Shown one piece after another: positions 12,261 through 21,316 of a DNA stretch of 64,000 bases. The stretch spans positions 78,443,835-78,507,834 of the forward strand of contig OZ024827.1 in assembly GCA_964016985.1 (NCBI GenBank), given 5' to 3'. Within the stretch, counting starts at the first letter, position 1, and each line of letters opens with the position of its first letter. The position numbers were made by a program, and so were the translations under genes. The notes beneath the pieces are model-generated. The model was given only the letters and a program-made list of their open reading frames with translations. It ran no database searches and had not been told where the DNA came from. The stretch comes from Anodontia alba (lineage: Eukaryota; Mollusca; Bivalvia; Lucinida; Lucinidae).

Positions 12261-15091
12261 CATATGTATTGACTAGTTTTTTGTAAATGTCAATATCTCA
12301 TTTCAGACATACATGTCGAAGTATATAGGGAGTTAATCGTTGATGATTGTTTTATTGTACATGATAAATGTTTGTATTTTACCAAACACTAAATAACAAC
12401 TCATACTCAGTGTGCAAAATTTGTCTGTTGACAATGCAATACCGTTCTGTATATTTTCCTCCTATAAGTATCTTGAAATATGCCCTAAATGCGAATGTCA
12501 AAGGCCGAGATCAACATTTGTATCCTTGCAATCTAACCAGTTTGTTGCTCGCCTGTAGAAGAAAGAGAATTTTTTTTTTTTGTGTGTGTTGAGGTTTTAC
12601 GGCCCAGTCAACCCAGTGGGGTCATGTCGAGCGCGGTCAGTTTACTTTACCACACGTTTACTGGGCAGGCTTAGTCCTCTAAGCGGTTAACCAGTATTGT
12701 GCACATTCTTTCGCCAGAAACTGACAACTGCCCTTCTTGAATCAGCGGAAGGGAGAGAATGACCGTAGAAAATATTTCATGATCAATCTCCACGAAAGAA
12801 TGTTGCCGGCCTCGGCGGGGGTTGAACCCGCGACCTCCTGGTCTCCAGTCGGACGGCGCATCCAACTGAGCCACCGAGGCCGGCCCGAAGAAAGAGAATA
12901 CAGTAGAATCTACAGATGACAGGAAAAGCTGATTAACATGGTAGGTACATGTACTAAGGTTGATCTGGACTCTAGGTTTCGCATTTAGTATGTACTATGG
13001 TTGTTTTCATGTGAAAACGTATTCGAATGTAAAGCTAAATGGGTTTCGCATTTAGTATGTACTATGGTCGGTTCTTTTTGTTTTTTTGTTTTTTTTTTGT
13101 GTGAAAACTTATTCGAATGTAAAGGTAAATGAGTTTCGGATTTAGTATGTATTATGGTCGTTTTTTTTAATGTGAAAACTTATTCGAATGTAAAGATAAA
13201 TGAGTTTCGTATTTACATGTTGTTTGCACAATGGTCGTTTTTTATATGAAAAGTTATTCGAATGTAAAGGTAAATAGGTTTTGCTTTTAGTATGTACTAT
13301 GGTCTGTTTTATGTGAAAACTGTTTTGAACGTAAAAGTAAATGGGTGCACTAAGTGGTCTAAATTGAACGGGTTTTCCTCCTTTTTAAGTCAGGCAACTC
13401 TAACAACACCCAAGAATTCGCTTATGATACGAGGGTCCTGCAAAACGTTTTGTCACTGGGTTCGGATTTATTCAGTGCTACGTTTTATCAAACATAGTTT
13501 TATTACAAACCTTCAAAGTATTTCCCCTATACTGAAACACATTTTTGTACCCATTTTACCCAGTGGCAAAAAGCAGATAAATAGTCTTCTTTTGGTATCT
13601 GTTGGAGACACGGATAAAAAGCGCTGCCAAGAAAACTTCTAGACGTATACTTATTTCCAGAAAGCATGTATTTTCTTAAGCCCATTACGAAAACATTCCT
13701 ATTCAAATATATAGAAAATTTCACCTCCAAATACTGAAAATTTTCAGATAAAAATACTCTGATATTTTTCATATTTCTGCTCAAAACATAGATTGCGGGT
13801 ACTCGTGAGAACCGCCTCGGCGAGGCGGTTCTCACGAGTACCCACAATCTATGGGTTTTTTTATCAGAAATAAGAAAAATAAATTATACCCCTGTAAACC
13901 CCAGTTTTACTATATAAAAGTGGGGTTTAAGGGGGTCAAAATTATATAGGCATGTTTTCGTGATGCTTGGAAATAAAAAGAAGTCACAGGGACTCAGATC
14001 AGGTAAATAAGGTGGATGTTTTAAAACTTTAACCTTTTAAGAAGCCAAAAACTTAAGACTTAACAATCTAACATACATGTAAATGGTGGACTCCTGACCA
14101 TCCTTTGCTTGGTCCATGTTCTACTGTAACAGTAAATTGGTCAGTGTATATAACTGCATCTATTCAATTTGAAATAACTCGGTCAGTTGGAAAGCAATTT
14201 GCACGAAATGAAGGGGTATCATTAGCTATTCAACACACAATTCAAGTGCAGTGAAGCATTTTAAAATATACATAGGCTAAAACCAGGAAGCCTATGAGTG
14301 ACAGACCTTTTTTGCACGACCCTCGTAGCTGAATCCCTCAAGAGAGAAAATTTTGTCCTTTAAGAAAGCATCATCTGATAAGTAAGGTCAATACCTTCAA
14401 AGTAGATGTCTCTCTCTTGGAGGTGTATCCGAATACCATATATACCCTAAGTATTAGATCAGTCACATTATGTTTCTTACCACACCTGTTCTAAAATTTG
14501 AACAAGCACAATTTATTACCTATTATTGTATCTAAAAATTGCTCGATGAGTGGCAAACAGTTTAGACCCTGATGAGAAGGCGCATTCTGCGGCATCTCAT
14601 CTGGGTCTACACTGTTTGTTCAGGCCTTTCTGTACGAATACTTGCGGTAAATACGATATTCTAAGGAAATTTCATACATACTTTCAAGGGAGAAAACCTT
14701 GTCAAGAATTATTTCGGTTCCTTCCAAAAACGGGTATGTTCTAAACAGAAAACAATTGGCTCCAAGGGCACCCAATTCTTTCCTTTTATAATAGACTCCT
14801 CGTGTACCGGACAGCACACCGGAAAGTTAAGAAGCTTGTCCTCCTTGTCGAAAATAGCGAAAAGTCTATCATGTGTATCCGTCCGCCTTAATTATATGGT
14901 TATGTATTTCAGCAGAATCCGGATGGAGTCACTGGGGGACTTATTCAGTTTGCTCTGAAAGCTGCGGATCCGGAATACAGTTCCGCGAGAGAACCTGCAC
15001 AAATCCGCCTCCGGTTCCAGGAGGGAGGAACTGCACTGGATCATTTATTCAGACACGTGACTGTAATATTACCCCTTGTCAAACCGCTTAA
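7205..15091 (+). CDS. Gene 1: secreted VWA-TSP1 protein (3 exons, complete model)
   Basis: The model joins 7205-7277, 11395-11958 and 14913-15091 (816 nt, 271 aa plus stop). Both introns are GT-AG and phase 1, and the joins give an unbroken frame. Order: signal peptide (about residues 1-21), one VWA domain (about 25-212), one TSP1 domain (about 215-268), stop. VWA and TSP1 modules mediate adhesion to proteins and glycans outside the cell, so a secreted matrix or adhesion role is inferred. It is a short paralogue of gene 2, which shares the signal-VWA-TSP1 order and intron phases. The metal site of its VWA domain is degenerate. I cannot exclude an extra exon missed in the long introns, or that the gene is a decaying copy, although the frame and splice sites are intact. 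Confidence 0.7.
7287..7608. mobile_element. Pogo-like MITE, family P1, in gene 1 intron 1
   Basis: TA, then CAGTTGATTCTCGTTATC at the left; ACGAGAGTCGACTG, then TA at the right. The central hairpin stem is GGAAAAGAGG...CCTCTTTTCC. The left edge lies nine bases past the exon 1 boundary. Confidence 0.85.
7657..7865. mobile_element. MITE family D
   Basis: The hairpin GCAAACAGTGTAGACC / GGTCTACACTGTTTGC at 7681-7747 is followed by the shared tail (ATAGGAATTTCTATAAAA to GGCATGAATGCGTTAA) also seen at 11145-11366. Confidence 0.7.
7893..8203. mobile_element. Pogo-like MITE, family P1
   Basis: TA-flanked ends CAGTCGACTCTCGTTATA and AACAAGAGTCAACTG. The central AAAGAGGAGAAA hairpin is shortened on one arm. 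Confidence 0.8.
8251..8453 (+). mobile_element. MITE-A, internally deleted copy
   Basis: Left end CATTAAGAAAATTTGCCTAT is mutated; right end GGTATGTTTTCGTGATG. The core hairpin lost part of one arm (TACTCGGCGAGACGGTTC), while the shared TAAACCCCAGTTTTACTAT segment is intact. Confidence 0.75.
8454..8600. other. Unclassified segment related to 56457-56583
   Basis: A stretch ending in TCTTCCTTTGGTGCCTCGG and TTTCGTGATT resembles a segment at 56457-56583, and both abut MITE-A copies. Its identity is unknown. Confidence 0.3.
8699..10725. repeat. Minisatellite, unit about 70-85 bp, interrupted by a SINE
   Basis: More than twenty units share TTCTTGTTTATCGGGTTTGC, TATAAACACAAACGCTTCAT and GTACAGTACTATT. 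Units differ by small indels in the spacer before GTACAGTAC. The array lies in gene 1 intron 1 and is split by a SINE at 8952-9285. Confidence 0.9.
8952..9285 (-). mobile_element. tRNA-derived SINE, full length, inside the minisatellite
   Basis: Read on the minus strand, the head is tRNA-like: A box TGGCTCAGTGGTAGAGCG and B box GGTTCGATCC. A 10-bp target-site duplication, ATACAGTACT, lies at 8942-8951 and 9286-9295. It therefore inserted into one minisatellite unit. It resembles the tRNA-headed SINEs common in bivalves; the named family is uncertain. Confidence 0.85.
10726..11144. other. No gene recognised
   Basis: AT-rich, with short TCTGATCAG-type fragments that may be worn family E remnants. 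Confidence 0.35.
11145..11366. mobile_element. MITE family D, directly upstream of the gene 1 VWA exon
   Basis: Begins near TTTATGTCTAGAGCCCC and ends CGGCATAAATGGGTTGA. The hairpin at 11170-11246 has an inner CAGACGCC...GGCGTCTG stem. The right end is 28 bases before the splice boundary at 11395. Confidence 0.75.
11395..11958 (+). CDS. Gene 1 exon 2: VWA domain with degenerate MIDAS
   Basis: A single exon encodes a whole VWA domain (residues 25-212), phase 1 at both ends: acceptor AATTTTACAG, donor GTACAT. VWA folds bind ligands through a metal ion held by DxSxS, a Thr and an Asp. Here the first motif reads DSSST (Asp38, Ser40, Thr42 in place of Ser). The Thr of GGTRTD (Thr111) is kept, but the Asp of the usual TDG motif is Ala (AAE at 141-143). 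Metal binding is therefore probably lost or weakened. The equivalent exon of gene 2 keeps all of these residues and is otherwise closely similar (for example HNEFNLNTF in both). Confidence 0.85.
11990..12205. repeat. MITE family E, 32 bp after the VWA exon donor
   Basis: Shares CTTC.GGCATATG.GGAC, CGGATACGACT and GCGCATGCGTAGGATG with the copies at 59925-60094 and 62100-62322, and reverse-complemented at 54620-54866. Ends near the GCGGCC stretch. Confidence 0.65.
12225..12258. repeat. Poly(A) tract
   Basis: Uninterrupted A run of more than 30 bases, not obviously attached to a SINE. Confidence 0.9.
12571..12886 (-). mobile_element. tRNA-derived SINE, full length with poly(A) and 13-bp TSD
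   Basis: On the minus strand: tRNA-like head (GGTGGCTCAGTTGGATGCGC, then GGTCGCGGGTTCAACCCC), a body with GGGCAGTTGTCAGTTTCTGG and CTCGACATGACCCCACTGG, and a terminal A run (T run at 12571-12581 on the plus strand). The direct repeat GAAGAAAGAGAAT at 12558-12570 and 12887-12899 is the target duplication. Two 5'-truncated relatives lie at 15750 and 17401. Confidence 0.9.
12963..13345. repeat. Tandem repeat, unit about 75-90 bp, about 5 units
   Basis: Repeated GGGTTTCGCATTTAGTATG, TACTATGGTCG, then GTGAAAACTTATTCGAATG and TAAAGGTAAAT. The spacer is T-rich and variable. Confidence 0.85.
13683..13965 (+). mobile_element. MITE-A, full copy
   Basis: Ends CATTACGAAAACATTCCTAT and ATAGGCATGTTTTCGTGATG are inverted repeats. 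The central hairpin (about 13790-13852) has stem GAACCGCCTC/GAGGCGGTTC with the outer ATAGATTG/CAATCTAT pair. The segment TAAACCCCAGTTTTACTAT, TATAAAAGTGGGGTTTA to the right is itself palindromic. No coding sequence. Confidence 0.9.
13966..14440. other. No gene recognised (gene 1 intron 2)
   Basis: AT-rich sequence with no exon or repeat family that I can name. Confidence 0.4.
14441..14658. repeat. MITE family D, CCGTATTTA-end subtype
   Basis: The GCAAACAGTTTAGACCC / GGGTCTACACTGTTTG hairpin at 14553-14621 is followed by the GCGGTAAATACG right end; the left end is worn. Confidence 0.6.
14913..15091 (+). CDS. Gene 1 exon 3: TSP1 domain and stop
   Basis: Acceptor ATGTATTTCAG, phase 1. The exon encodes one thrombospondin type 1 repeat: the WSHWG tryptophan motif, then CSESCGSG, FRERTC, NCTG and CNITPC, giving the six-cysteine pattern. 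Residues about 213-271. TAA follows at 15089-15091, only a few codons past the last Cys. No donor site lies near the end, so this is taken as the terminal exon. A MITE-A copy starts 14 bases after the stop. The homologous exon of gene 2 continues into a Thr/Pro linker and splices onward. A second in-frame AG three bases downstream could shift the acceptor by one codon. Confidence 0.85.
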
Positions 15092-15105
15092 CTCACTTCG
15101 GTGTT

Positions 15106-15383
15106 CATTACGAAAACACGCCTATTCAAATATATTGAACATTTTACAACCAAAAAAGGAAATTTTCAGATAAAAAAAATCTGATATTTTTCATATTTCT
15201 GCTCAAAACATAGATTGTGGGCACTCGTTAGAACCGCCTCGCCGAGGCGGTTCTAATGAGTACCCACAATCTATGTTTTGAGCAGAGATAAGAAAAATAA
15301 TGTATACCCCTGTAAACCCCAGTTTTACTAAATAAAAGTAGGGTTTAAGGGGGTTAAAATTATATAGGCATGTTTTCGTGATG
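15106..15383 (+). mobile_element. MITE-A copy in the likely 3' UTR of gene 1
   Basis: Full copy, CATTACGAAAACACGCCTAT to GGCATGTTTTCGTGATG, with a perfect central hairpin. Compared with other copies (CTATATAAAAG), this one reads CTAAATAAAAG, which creates AATAAA at 15331-15336. Confidence 0.9.
15331..15336 (+). promoter_or_regulatory. Candidate poly(A) signal of gene 1, inside the MITE
   Basis: AATAAA, 240 bases after the gene 1 stop codon. A single-base difference from other MITE-A copies makes the hexamer. Its use is inferred only from position. Confidence 0.4.
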
Positions 15384-15615
15384 AACCCATTTACGTCGAG
15401 TGGATTCTTCTACTACAATTCTTTGGACTAGTCTATTTCCAATAGCAGGGTGTCTTGTTAACCTTTATTATTACTATCATGTTTTATAGAAATTCCAGAA
15501 ATTCTTGTTGATGCAAACAGTGTACACCTTGATCAGACGCCACGTTCTGCGGCGTCAGATCTATGCACTGTTTGCCAGCTTCCATTCTAGGAATCTCTAG
15601 ACTAAAACGGGTTAA
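15384..15615. mobile_element. MITE family D, reverse copy abutting MITE-A
   Basis: AACCCATTTACG to AAACGGGTTAA, with a GCAAACAGTGTACACC...GCACTGTTTGCC hairpin at 15516-15573. Its expected first bases (TTAACCC) appear split by the MITE-A end (TT before it, AACCC after it). Confidence 0.65.
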
Positions 15616-15749
15616 CCTGAGCCACAGTCCAGTCTCGTATTGAAGTGCTTCCTTATTTTCTTATCAGGGTCTACACTGTTTATCATATTGTCAGTGTGCC
15701 TATATGCACAAACACCAACGTGTCTTTAAACAGAAGAGTACAAATGTAC

Positions 15750-16025
15750 GTCCGACTGGAGATCAAGAGGTCGCGGGTTCCATCCCCACCGGGTCCGGCA
15801 AAAATCGTTCCTGAAGATTGATCATGAAATAATGTCTACGGTTATTCTCTCCTTCCGCTGATTCACGAATGGCAGTTTGTCAGTTTCTGGTAAAAGAATG
15901 TACACAAAGTACTGGTTAACTACTTAGAGAACTAAGCCTGTCCAGTAAAAGTGTTTTGGTAAACTGAACGGCTCGACATGACTTTATTTGTGTTGACAAG
16001 ACCGTTAAACTGTAACGCAACCAAC
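15750..16025 (+). mobile_element. tRNA-derived SINE, 5'-truncated
   Basis: Starts in the tRNA-like head (CGTCCGACTGGAGATCAAG, then GGTCGCGGGTTCCATCCCC). The body matches the 12571-12886 SINE in the same order (GATTGATCATGAAAT, CAGTTTCTGG, GGCTCGACATGACTTT). Confidence 0.8.
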
Positions 16026-16097
16026 CTCAACGGTTCCAACCTTCAACATTTGCTTTAGCAATAGTGCACACCTGGATCGAAGTGCTTCCTTATTGTC

Positions 16098-16290
16098 TTA
16101 TCAGGGACATCAGCAAACAGTGCAGACCCAGATCTGACGCCACATAACGCTACACTGTCTGTATTAAATACAGGAATTTCCATAATAGAACATGGTAATA
16201 ATTAACGCTAATGTGTACTTTGAAGAATCTGAACAAACAGTATAGAATCACGTTTTGCTGCGTCTGGTCTGGGTCTTAACCGTTTGTCAC
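16098..16290. repeat. Decayed MITE family D hairpins
   Basis: GCAAACAGTGCAGACCCAG, and a second AACAAACAGTATAGA / GGTCTTAACCGTTTGTC pair. Both arms carry many substitutions. Confidence 0.5.
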
Positions 16291-16392
16291 TCATCCAGCA
16301 ATTTTAGACACGTGCAAAGATAATAAAATGGACTAGGATCTTCATAGTATCACTGGTAGGCTATATTCTGTTTTTTTGGATCTTAAACTATA

Positions 16393-16815
16393 AGGATCAA
16401 ACATGGATTTTCATGCATTAACATTCACCAGGTTCCGTGGGAGGTGTTGAAAACCGAGGGCGGAGGCCGCTGTTTTCAACACCTCCCTAGGGACCTGGCG
16501 AATGTTAATGCATTGAAAAACCATGTTCGATCGCTATTATTGCATAAAACTGAAAACATTTGCTACATTTCGCGTTATTTCATGCACTTTTTTGTTTCGC
16601 CTTTTCACCAATGTCTCGCGAAATTTACACGGACTATGCTCGTTCTAGAGCCGGGCAGTACACATCTCGTAACGGCAGCTCATCTGCGGCCCCGGTACGA
16701 CCATATTAAAAGTTGCGTAGCCGTGCATTAACAGCGCGTGAATTGCCTTGTTAATACACGGCTTTTCGACAGTTAATGCACGGCTGTTAATACACGGCGA
16801 CACTGCTTTTTATGC
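16393..16815 (+). mobile_element. Foldback element, one of an inverted pair with 21885-22300
   Basis: Contains a hairpin GGGAGGTGTTGAAAAC / GTTTTCAACACCTCCC at 16439-16488 and, to the right, GCCGTGCATTAACAGCGCGT and TAATACACGGCTTTTCG. The same blocks occur in reverse order and on the opposite strand at 21885-22300. Confidence 0.75.
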
Positions 16816-17020
16816 AATAATATTTGTTAAAACTTTTAGGAGAAGTATTGTAATGAGATAAGGTTTGCGAATACTTCGGGCAAATGGGGCCAGTGATCCC
16901 AAAACACCGAAAAAGTATTATCGACACTATGACCAAGTAAGACCTGTCTTCTGATAGCGATGCTTGTATTATCATAGAGGTCAGATCCGTTTGAAGCTTA
17001 AACATGCTGGATAAAACATA

Positions 17021-17212
17021 CAGCAGCAGACGACATTTTAAAATATTTTTTCTTATTCTTCCCAGTAAATAGGATTTAGCATGTCATGCAAATTGTCTCT
17101 TTAGGAGACAAGTTGCATAAAATGTCAGCACCTATTTTCTGTTAAACATAAGAACAATATCATCACATAAGGACAATATCATTAGTTTGTTGTCTGCTGA
17201 ATTATCCCAGAG
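17021..17212. mobile_element. MITE family F, ATGCAAATTGTC palindrome
   Basis: The centre CATGCAAATTGTCTC / GAGACAAGTTGCAT is flanked by AGTAAATAGG / CCTATTTTCTG arms and outer CAGCAGACGACA / TTGTCTGCTGAA ends. Confidence 0.7.
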
Positions 17213-17400
17213 ATTAGTAAAAGTTAAAAAGTCGAGTGTTGTTTCCTGTTTGCCATTATCTGTTTGAGGAGTCAAACTGATAGTAAAAAAATTACCATTG
17301 TTTTGTACCTTTGTGACTCCTTTAATGTATATTTCCACTAAAGACGAATTTAAATGACTATTCTGCTTACGCCAAGGCAAGTCTACCATCACAGTCTCTC

Positions 17401-17645
17401 TACGACTGGTAATCAGGAGGTCGCGGGTTCGGTCCCCGACGGATTCGGCAACAACATGTCGTGGAGAATTATCATGATATATTTTCTACAGTCATTCTCT
17501 TACTTCGCCTGATTGAAGAAGGGCAGTTGTCAGTTTCTGTTAGAAGACTCGGCACAAGTACAGGAAAAATGCGGTTACATAAACGGACTGGCTCGACATG
17601 GTCTTAATAGTATTGACAAGGCTGTAAAACTCCATCTTAAAAGCT
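17401..17645 (+). mobile_element. tRNA-derived SINE, 5'-truncated
   Basis: GGTCGCGGGTTCGGTCCCC B-box region, then GGGCAGTTGTCAGTTTCTG and GGCTCGACATGGTC body blocks, matching the 12571-12886 SINE with more substitutions. Confidence 0.75.
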
Positions 17646-17734
17646 CAAACTTCCAGGTAACTTTTCAGCCATTTGTAAAAGATGTGTAACTTTTCTGACT
17701 TGCTGTTTGCTGTCCTGTGCACATCACGCCTTTT

Positions 17735-17840
17735 AAAAAAGGGTCTACTCTAAAAGGGAAGAATTTGCTCCCTCTGGGATAAAATTGTTTCCTTTTGAAC
17801 CCTTTTTCAGAAGGGAGACTAACGATTTTGAAAGACTTCT
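17735..17840. repeat. MITE family K hairpin
   Basis: GGTCTACTCTAAAAGGGAAG, AATTTGCTCCCTCTGGGA, then TTGTTTCCTTTTGAACCC: imperfect inverted arms. Confidence 0.5.
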
Positions 17841-17871
17841 TTCTCCTGAAAGTGTAGAAATTCCCCTTAAC

Positions 17872-18008
17872 GCTTGGTACTCTGGGTAAACTTTTAAACA
17901 GACGACATAAAACAATATATTTATCTTATTTTTCCCAGAAAACAGACTTTGACATTTCATGCAAATTGTCTCCAATGGAGACAATTTGCATGTTATGTCA
18001 AACTCTGT

Positions 18009-18012
<4 letters not shown>
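17872..18012. mobile_element. MITE family F, right arm replaced by microsatellite
   Basis: AAACAGACTTTGACATTTC / GTCAAACTCTGTTTT arms around a perfect ATGCAAATTGTCTCC / GGAGACAATTTGCAT centre. The outer right arm is missing and the element runs straight into (CA)n. Confidence 0.75.

Positions 18013-18104
<92 letters not shown>
18013..18104. repeat. (CA)n followed by (AT)n microsatellite
   Basis: About 37 bases of CA dinucleotides and then about 50 bases of AT, joined by a TATATATATAAA variant. Confidence 0.95.
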
Positions 18105-18107
<3 letters not shown>

Positions 18108-18305
18108 GTTGTGTGCTTACTTAGTCAGTCTTTCGATCATAAATATCTTTTTCAAGCACTCAAATCACTCCAAACCTTACACTGTCTCTCTATTTTTACA
18201 TGTATACTTTACAGGTACACAGGCTACTAGATGTAAAAGTTGTTTTCAACATGGCGACATTTTAAAATTAAAACAAAAGCTGAATCTGCCTTTCTTCTCC
18301 ATATA

Positions 18306-18680
18306 CAGTAAATCTTCAATGACTCGAACACCGATGGCTCGAACACTGATAGCTGATTCGAATTCGTTTTTTGAAGTCCCTAGGAACTTCTCCCGATAGC
18401 TCAAAATAACAAGTGTTCAGGGATAATTTAGGGAGCTTCTTATTTAATCATGAAGATGTATATTGTGAGTAATCATTAGAATAGCCTCATTGAGGCGATT
18501 CTAATGAATACAATCAACGTACCATTATTTCATAGAAGATCAAAAAGACATATGATCCCTAAATTACCCCAATTTGTCCCCTGATCTGGCCCTATGATTA
18601 ACCCTCAGTAGCTCGAAGTATCCATATCTAGAATAAATTTGCATGGACCCAAAGAGGTTCGAGCCATTGAAGTTCGACTG
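18306..18680. mobile_element. Pogo-like MITE, family P2
   Basis: TA-flanked. CAGTAAATCTTCAATGACTC at the left pairs with GAGCCATTGAAGTTCGACTG at the right. The centre carries the TTAGAATAGCCTC / GAGGCGATTCTAA hairpin, the module shared with MITE-A. Confidence 0.85.
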
Positions 18681-18717
18681 TAGAAATGTCGTACATGTAC
18701 ATGTAGCAGCCTTGGTC

Positions 18718-18974
18718 CATCAAGAAAACATTCCTATATGTTTGACCCCTTATACCCAAGGTTAATATAGTAAAACTGGGGTTTACATGGGTCTACATTA
18801 TTTTTCTTATTTCTGCTCAAAAACATTGATTGTGGGTACTCGTTAGAACCGCCTCACCGAGGCGGTTCTAACGAGTAACCACAATCTATGTTTCGAGCAG
18901 AAATATGAAAAATATCAGAGTATTTTGGAGGTGATTTTTTTTATATATATTCGAATAGGCATGCTTTCGTAATG
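18718..18974 (-). mobile_element. MITE-A, full copy
   Basis: Ends CATCAAGAAAACATTCCTAT and AGGCATGCTTTCGTAATG. Hairpin centre CCTCACCGAGG, with the outer arms still largely paired. Confidence 0.85.
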
Positions 18975-19119
18975 ATTGTTATGAACAGTGAAGTTAAAAC
19001 TGTTGAAAAGACATTGATAATTTCTTTTATTCATACCTATTCCTAGGTCTCTTAAATTATGTCTTCTTATAAATCAACCTCCTTTCCCGATGCGCAAACT
19101 TGCTTTTTACAATTTACCG

Positions 19120-19317
19120 CTTAGCACTCTGGGTAAGAATTTCAGCATTTTCAAATATTTCTTTTAGTTTTCGCAGAAAACCAGTTTTGACATTTCATGC
19201 AAATTGTTTCCAGTCGAGACAATTTGCATAAAAAGTCAAATCCTGTTTTGAGGAAAAAATAAGAAATATATGACCAATTTGACGTCTGCTGAAAATTCCC
19301 AGAGGCATACAGACGGG
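19120..19317. mobile_element. MITE family F
   Basis: The ends AGCACTCTGGGTAAGAA and GAAAATTCCCAGAGGC surround a CATGCAAATTGTTTCC / GAGACAATTTGCAT centre. Confidence 0.7.
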
Positions 19318-19525
19318 CCGCAATATCAGTAAACGTACCTTCGGATATATATGCATAGGAAGGTTTCAGACCGCTTTTTTTACTGAAGTTATTAGACAAC
19401 TACACTGTTCCAAGGAAATGTTATAAATGTAAAGATGCAAAGGACATGTTCAGACTGAGATAAAGTATATATGAAGATATTTGCAGCAAACATCATTTAA
19501 GTAACATAAACAGCCGAGTTTAATT

Positions 19526-19710
19526 AACTCTTTCAATGCCACAGTCAATAATGACAGGCTTTTTCAAACAACATAGAGCCAGATGAGACGGCTCATAATG
19601 AGCCGTCTCATCTGGATCTAAGCTGTTTGACACTCAGTCTTTTTACTTTACATATATTCAAGTGACGGTATGTTAAAAAACAGCGTCTGAAATTTGGCAC
19701 CGAAAGAGTT
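19526..19710. mobile_element. MITE family D, GAAAGAGTT-end subtype
   Basis: AACTCTTTCAATGCCAC pairs with TTGGCACCGAAAGAGTT. The inner hairpin is GATGAGACGGCTCA / TGAGCCGTCTCATC. A second copy of this subtype is near 22763. Confidence 0.7.
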
Positions 19711-20159
19711 GATAGTTTCTCATGTCTACGCGAACTTTAATAACACATTTGAACTATTGACCCTTACATAATCATCGTGTTGTATCCTTATTTGAACAGA
19801 AACAGGATTATTTTTGTTTTGACCCCACTCTTACCTGATAAAATATTTCTTCCTCCGCTAGGTTCCCGAGAGGAGAGACTATGTAATAAGATTTGTCAAC
19901 AGATTCACTGACAACACTCAGCTTTATCTGCCAGAATTTGCTGCCAATTAAGCAATGTACACAGATATGGAGATTAAAACGATATATTTAACTTAAGAGG
20001 ACTGGATATACATGGCAGATTTTCCGTAATTTTGTAAATGTGAGGCTTTTTTTTCTTTTTGACGCAAAGAAAATATCCGACTCCAATGCGGACGCCGACC
20101 TAATTTAGGAAAATTCACGGGGAATCCATTTTAAATAGTCACTATCACACCTATAGAGA
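19711..20159. other. No gene recognised
   Basis: AT-rich; nothing recognised. Confidence 0.4.
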
Positions 20160-20444
20160 CATTACGAAACCATACCTATTCATATATAAAGAAAATTTCA
20201 CCTCCAAAAACTGAACATTTTCAGATAAAAAAAAAACTGATATTTTTTCATATTTCTGCTCAAAACATAGATTGCAGGTACTCGTTTGAATCGCCTCGCC
20301 GAGGCGGTTCTAACGAGTACCCACACAATCTATGTTTTTGTGCAGAAATAAGAAAAATAGTGTACACCCCTGTCTACCACCAGTTTTACTATATTAAAGT
20401 GGGGTTTAAGGGGGTCAAAATTATATAGGCATGTTTCCGTGATG
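20160..20444 (+). mobile_element. MITE-A, full copy
   Basis: CATTACGAAACCATACCTAT to GGCATGTTTCCGTGATG; hairpin centre CCTCGCCGAGG. Confidence 0.85.
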
Positions 20445-20855
20445 GGCCAGGTACAGTAAACAGCTTCAGAGGCATAGTACAGACTCGGACAGCTGTAGTC
20501 TATTTCGCCATTGTTGAGGACATGCATTTCAGCTTCTAGTGCAAAGAGTATCTGGTTCTCCGTAACAAATTTACCACTTGCAAACAAAAGAAAAAAATAT
20601 TTTGAATTTACCTCTTTTTCTTTGGATTTTCTTGGCGACAGCCAGAAAATTTCCAAACTATTTTTGAAATACATTTTTAATGTTGTAGGACGCCATTTTG
20701 TTTTTAAATGACGTCACGTAAGCCTAGACGACGTCAAAAGTGAACAGTGACATTATTTAATCCTGACTTGCAAATTTTCATTAGTGTAGTTACACGGTAA
20801 ATACGGAAATAGCTAGAGAAAACAATTATTTTTAAAGCTACGGTACCGATAGTTC

Positions 20856-21061
20856 TAGACTGGCTCCAGTCTCCAGTGACTAAATATTTTTCTCATTTTC
20901 TTGTTTGATAATCCGCTAAAATAAAACCAAAAAAAAATATCATGACTATAAAGGCTGGTCACTAGAGACTAGTAACCAGCCTATAATTTATAGTCTTGAC
21001 ACAGTGGATTATTAGATTATATGAAAACAATATTAAGTCACTGGAGACTGGAGCCAGTCTA
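20856..21061. mobile_element. Palindromic element, long arms
   Basis: TAGACTGGCTCCAGTCTCC pairs with GGAGACTGGAGCCAGTCTA. The arms continue inward through TAATCC / GGATTA to a GGCTGGTCACTAGAGACT / AGTAACCAGCC centre. About 205 bp, nearly one continuous hairpin. Confidence 0.75.
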
Positions 21062-21096
21062 CGATAGTTCGTGTAAATAACGGTGCTGAATCAGAT

Positions 21097-21316
21097 TATA
21101 TGCACAGGAATTGTTAAGGAAGAGTATTTGGTGATAATTCTGGGATAATTTTCTTACCTCTTGCATAAAAACATATGTTGTGGGTACTCGTTGGAAGCTC
21201 CTTGCCGAGGCTCTTCTAATATGTACACATAACATATCTTTTATGGAGTAATGGAGAAAATTACCCCATGATTATCACCGAACACTCCTCCTTAACAACT
21301 CCTGTGCTATAGGTCT
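21097..21316. mobile_element. Palindromic element carrying the module-B hairpin
   Basis: The outer arms CACAGGAATTGTTAAGGA and TCCTTAACAACTCCTGTG, then GGTGATAATTCTGGG / ATGATTATCACC, enclose ACATATGTTGTGGGTACTCG and the CTTGCCGAG centre. Confidence 0.75.

Noticed and set aside
13292..13642. 116-codon open frame near 13.3-13.6 kb
   Set aside because: It begins in the tandem repeat and has no splice context, domain or codon bias.
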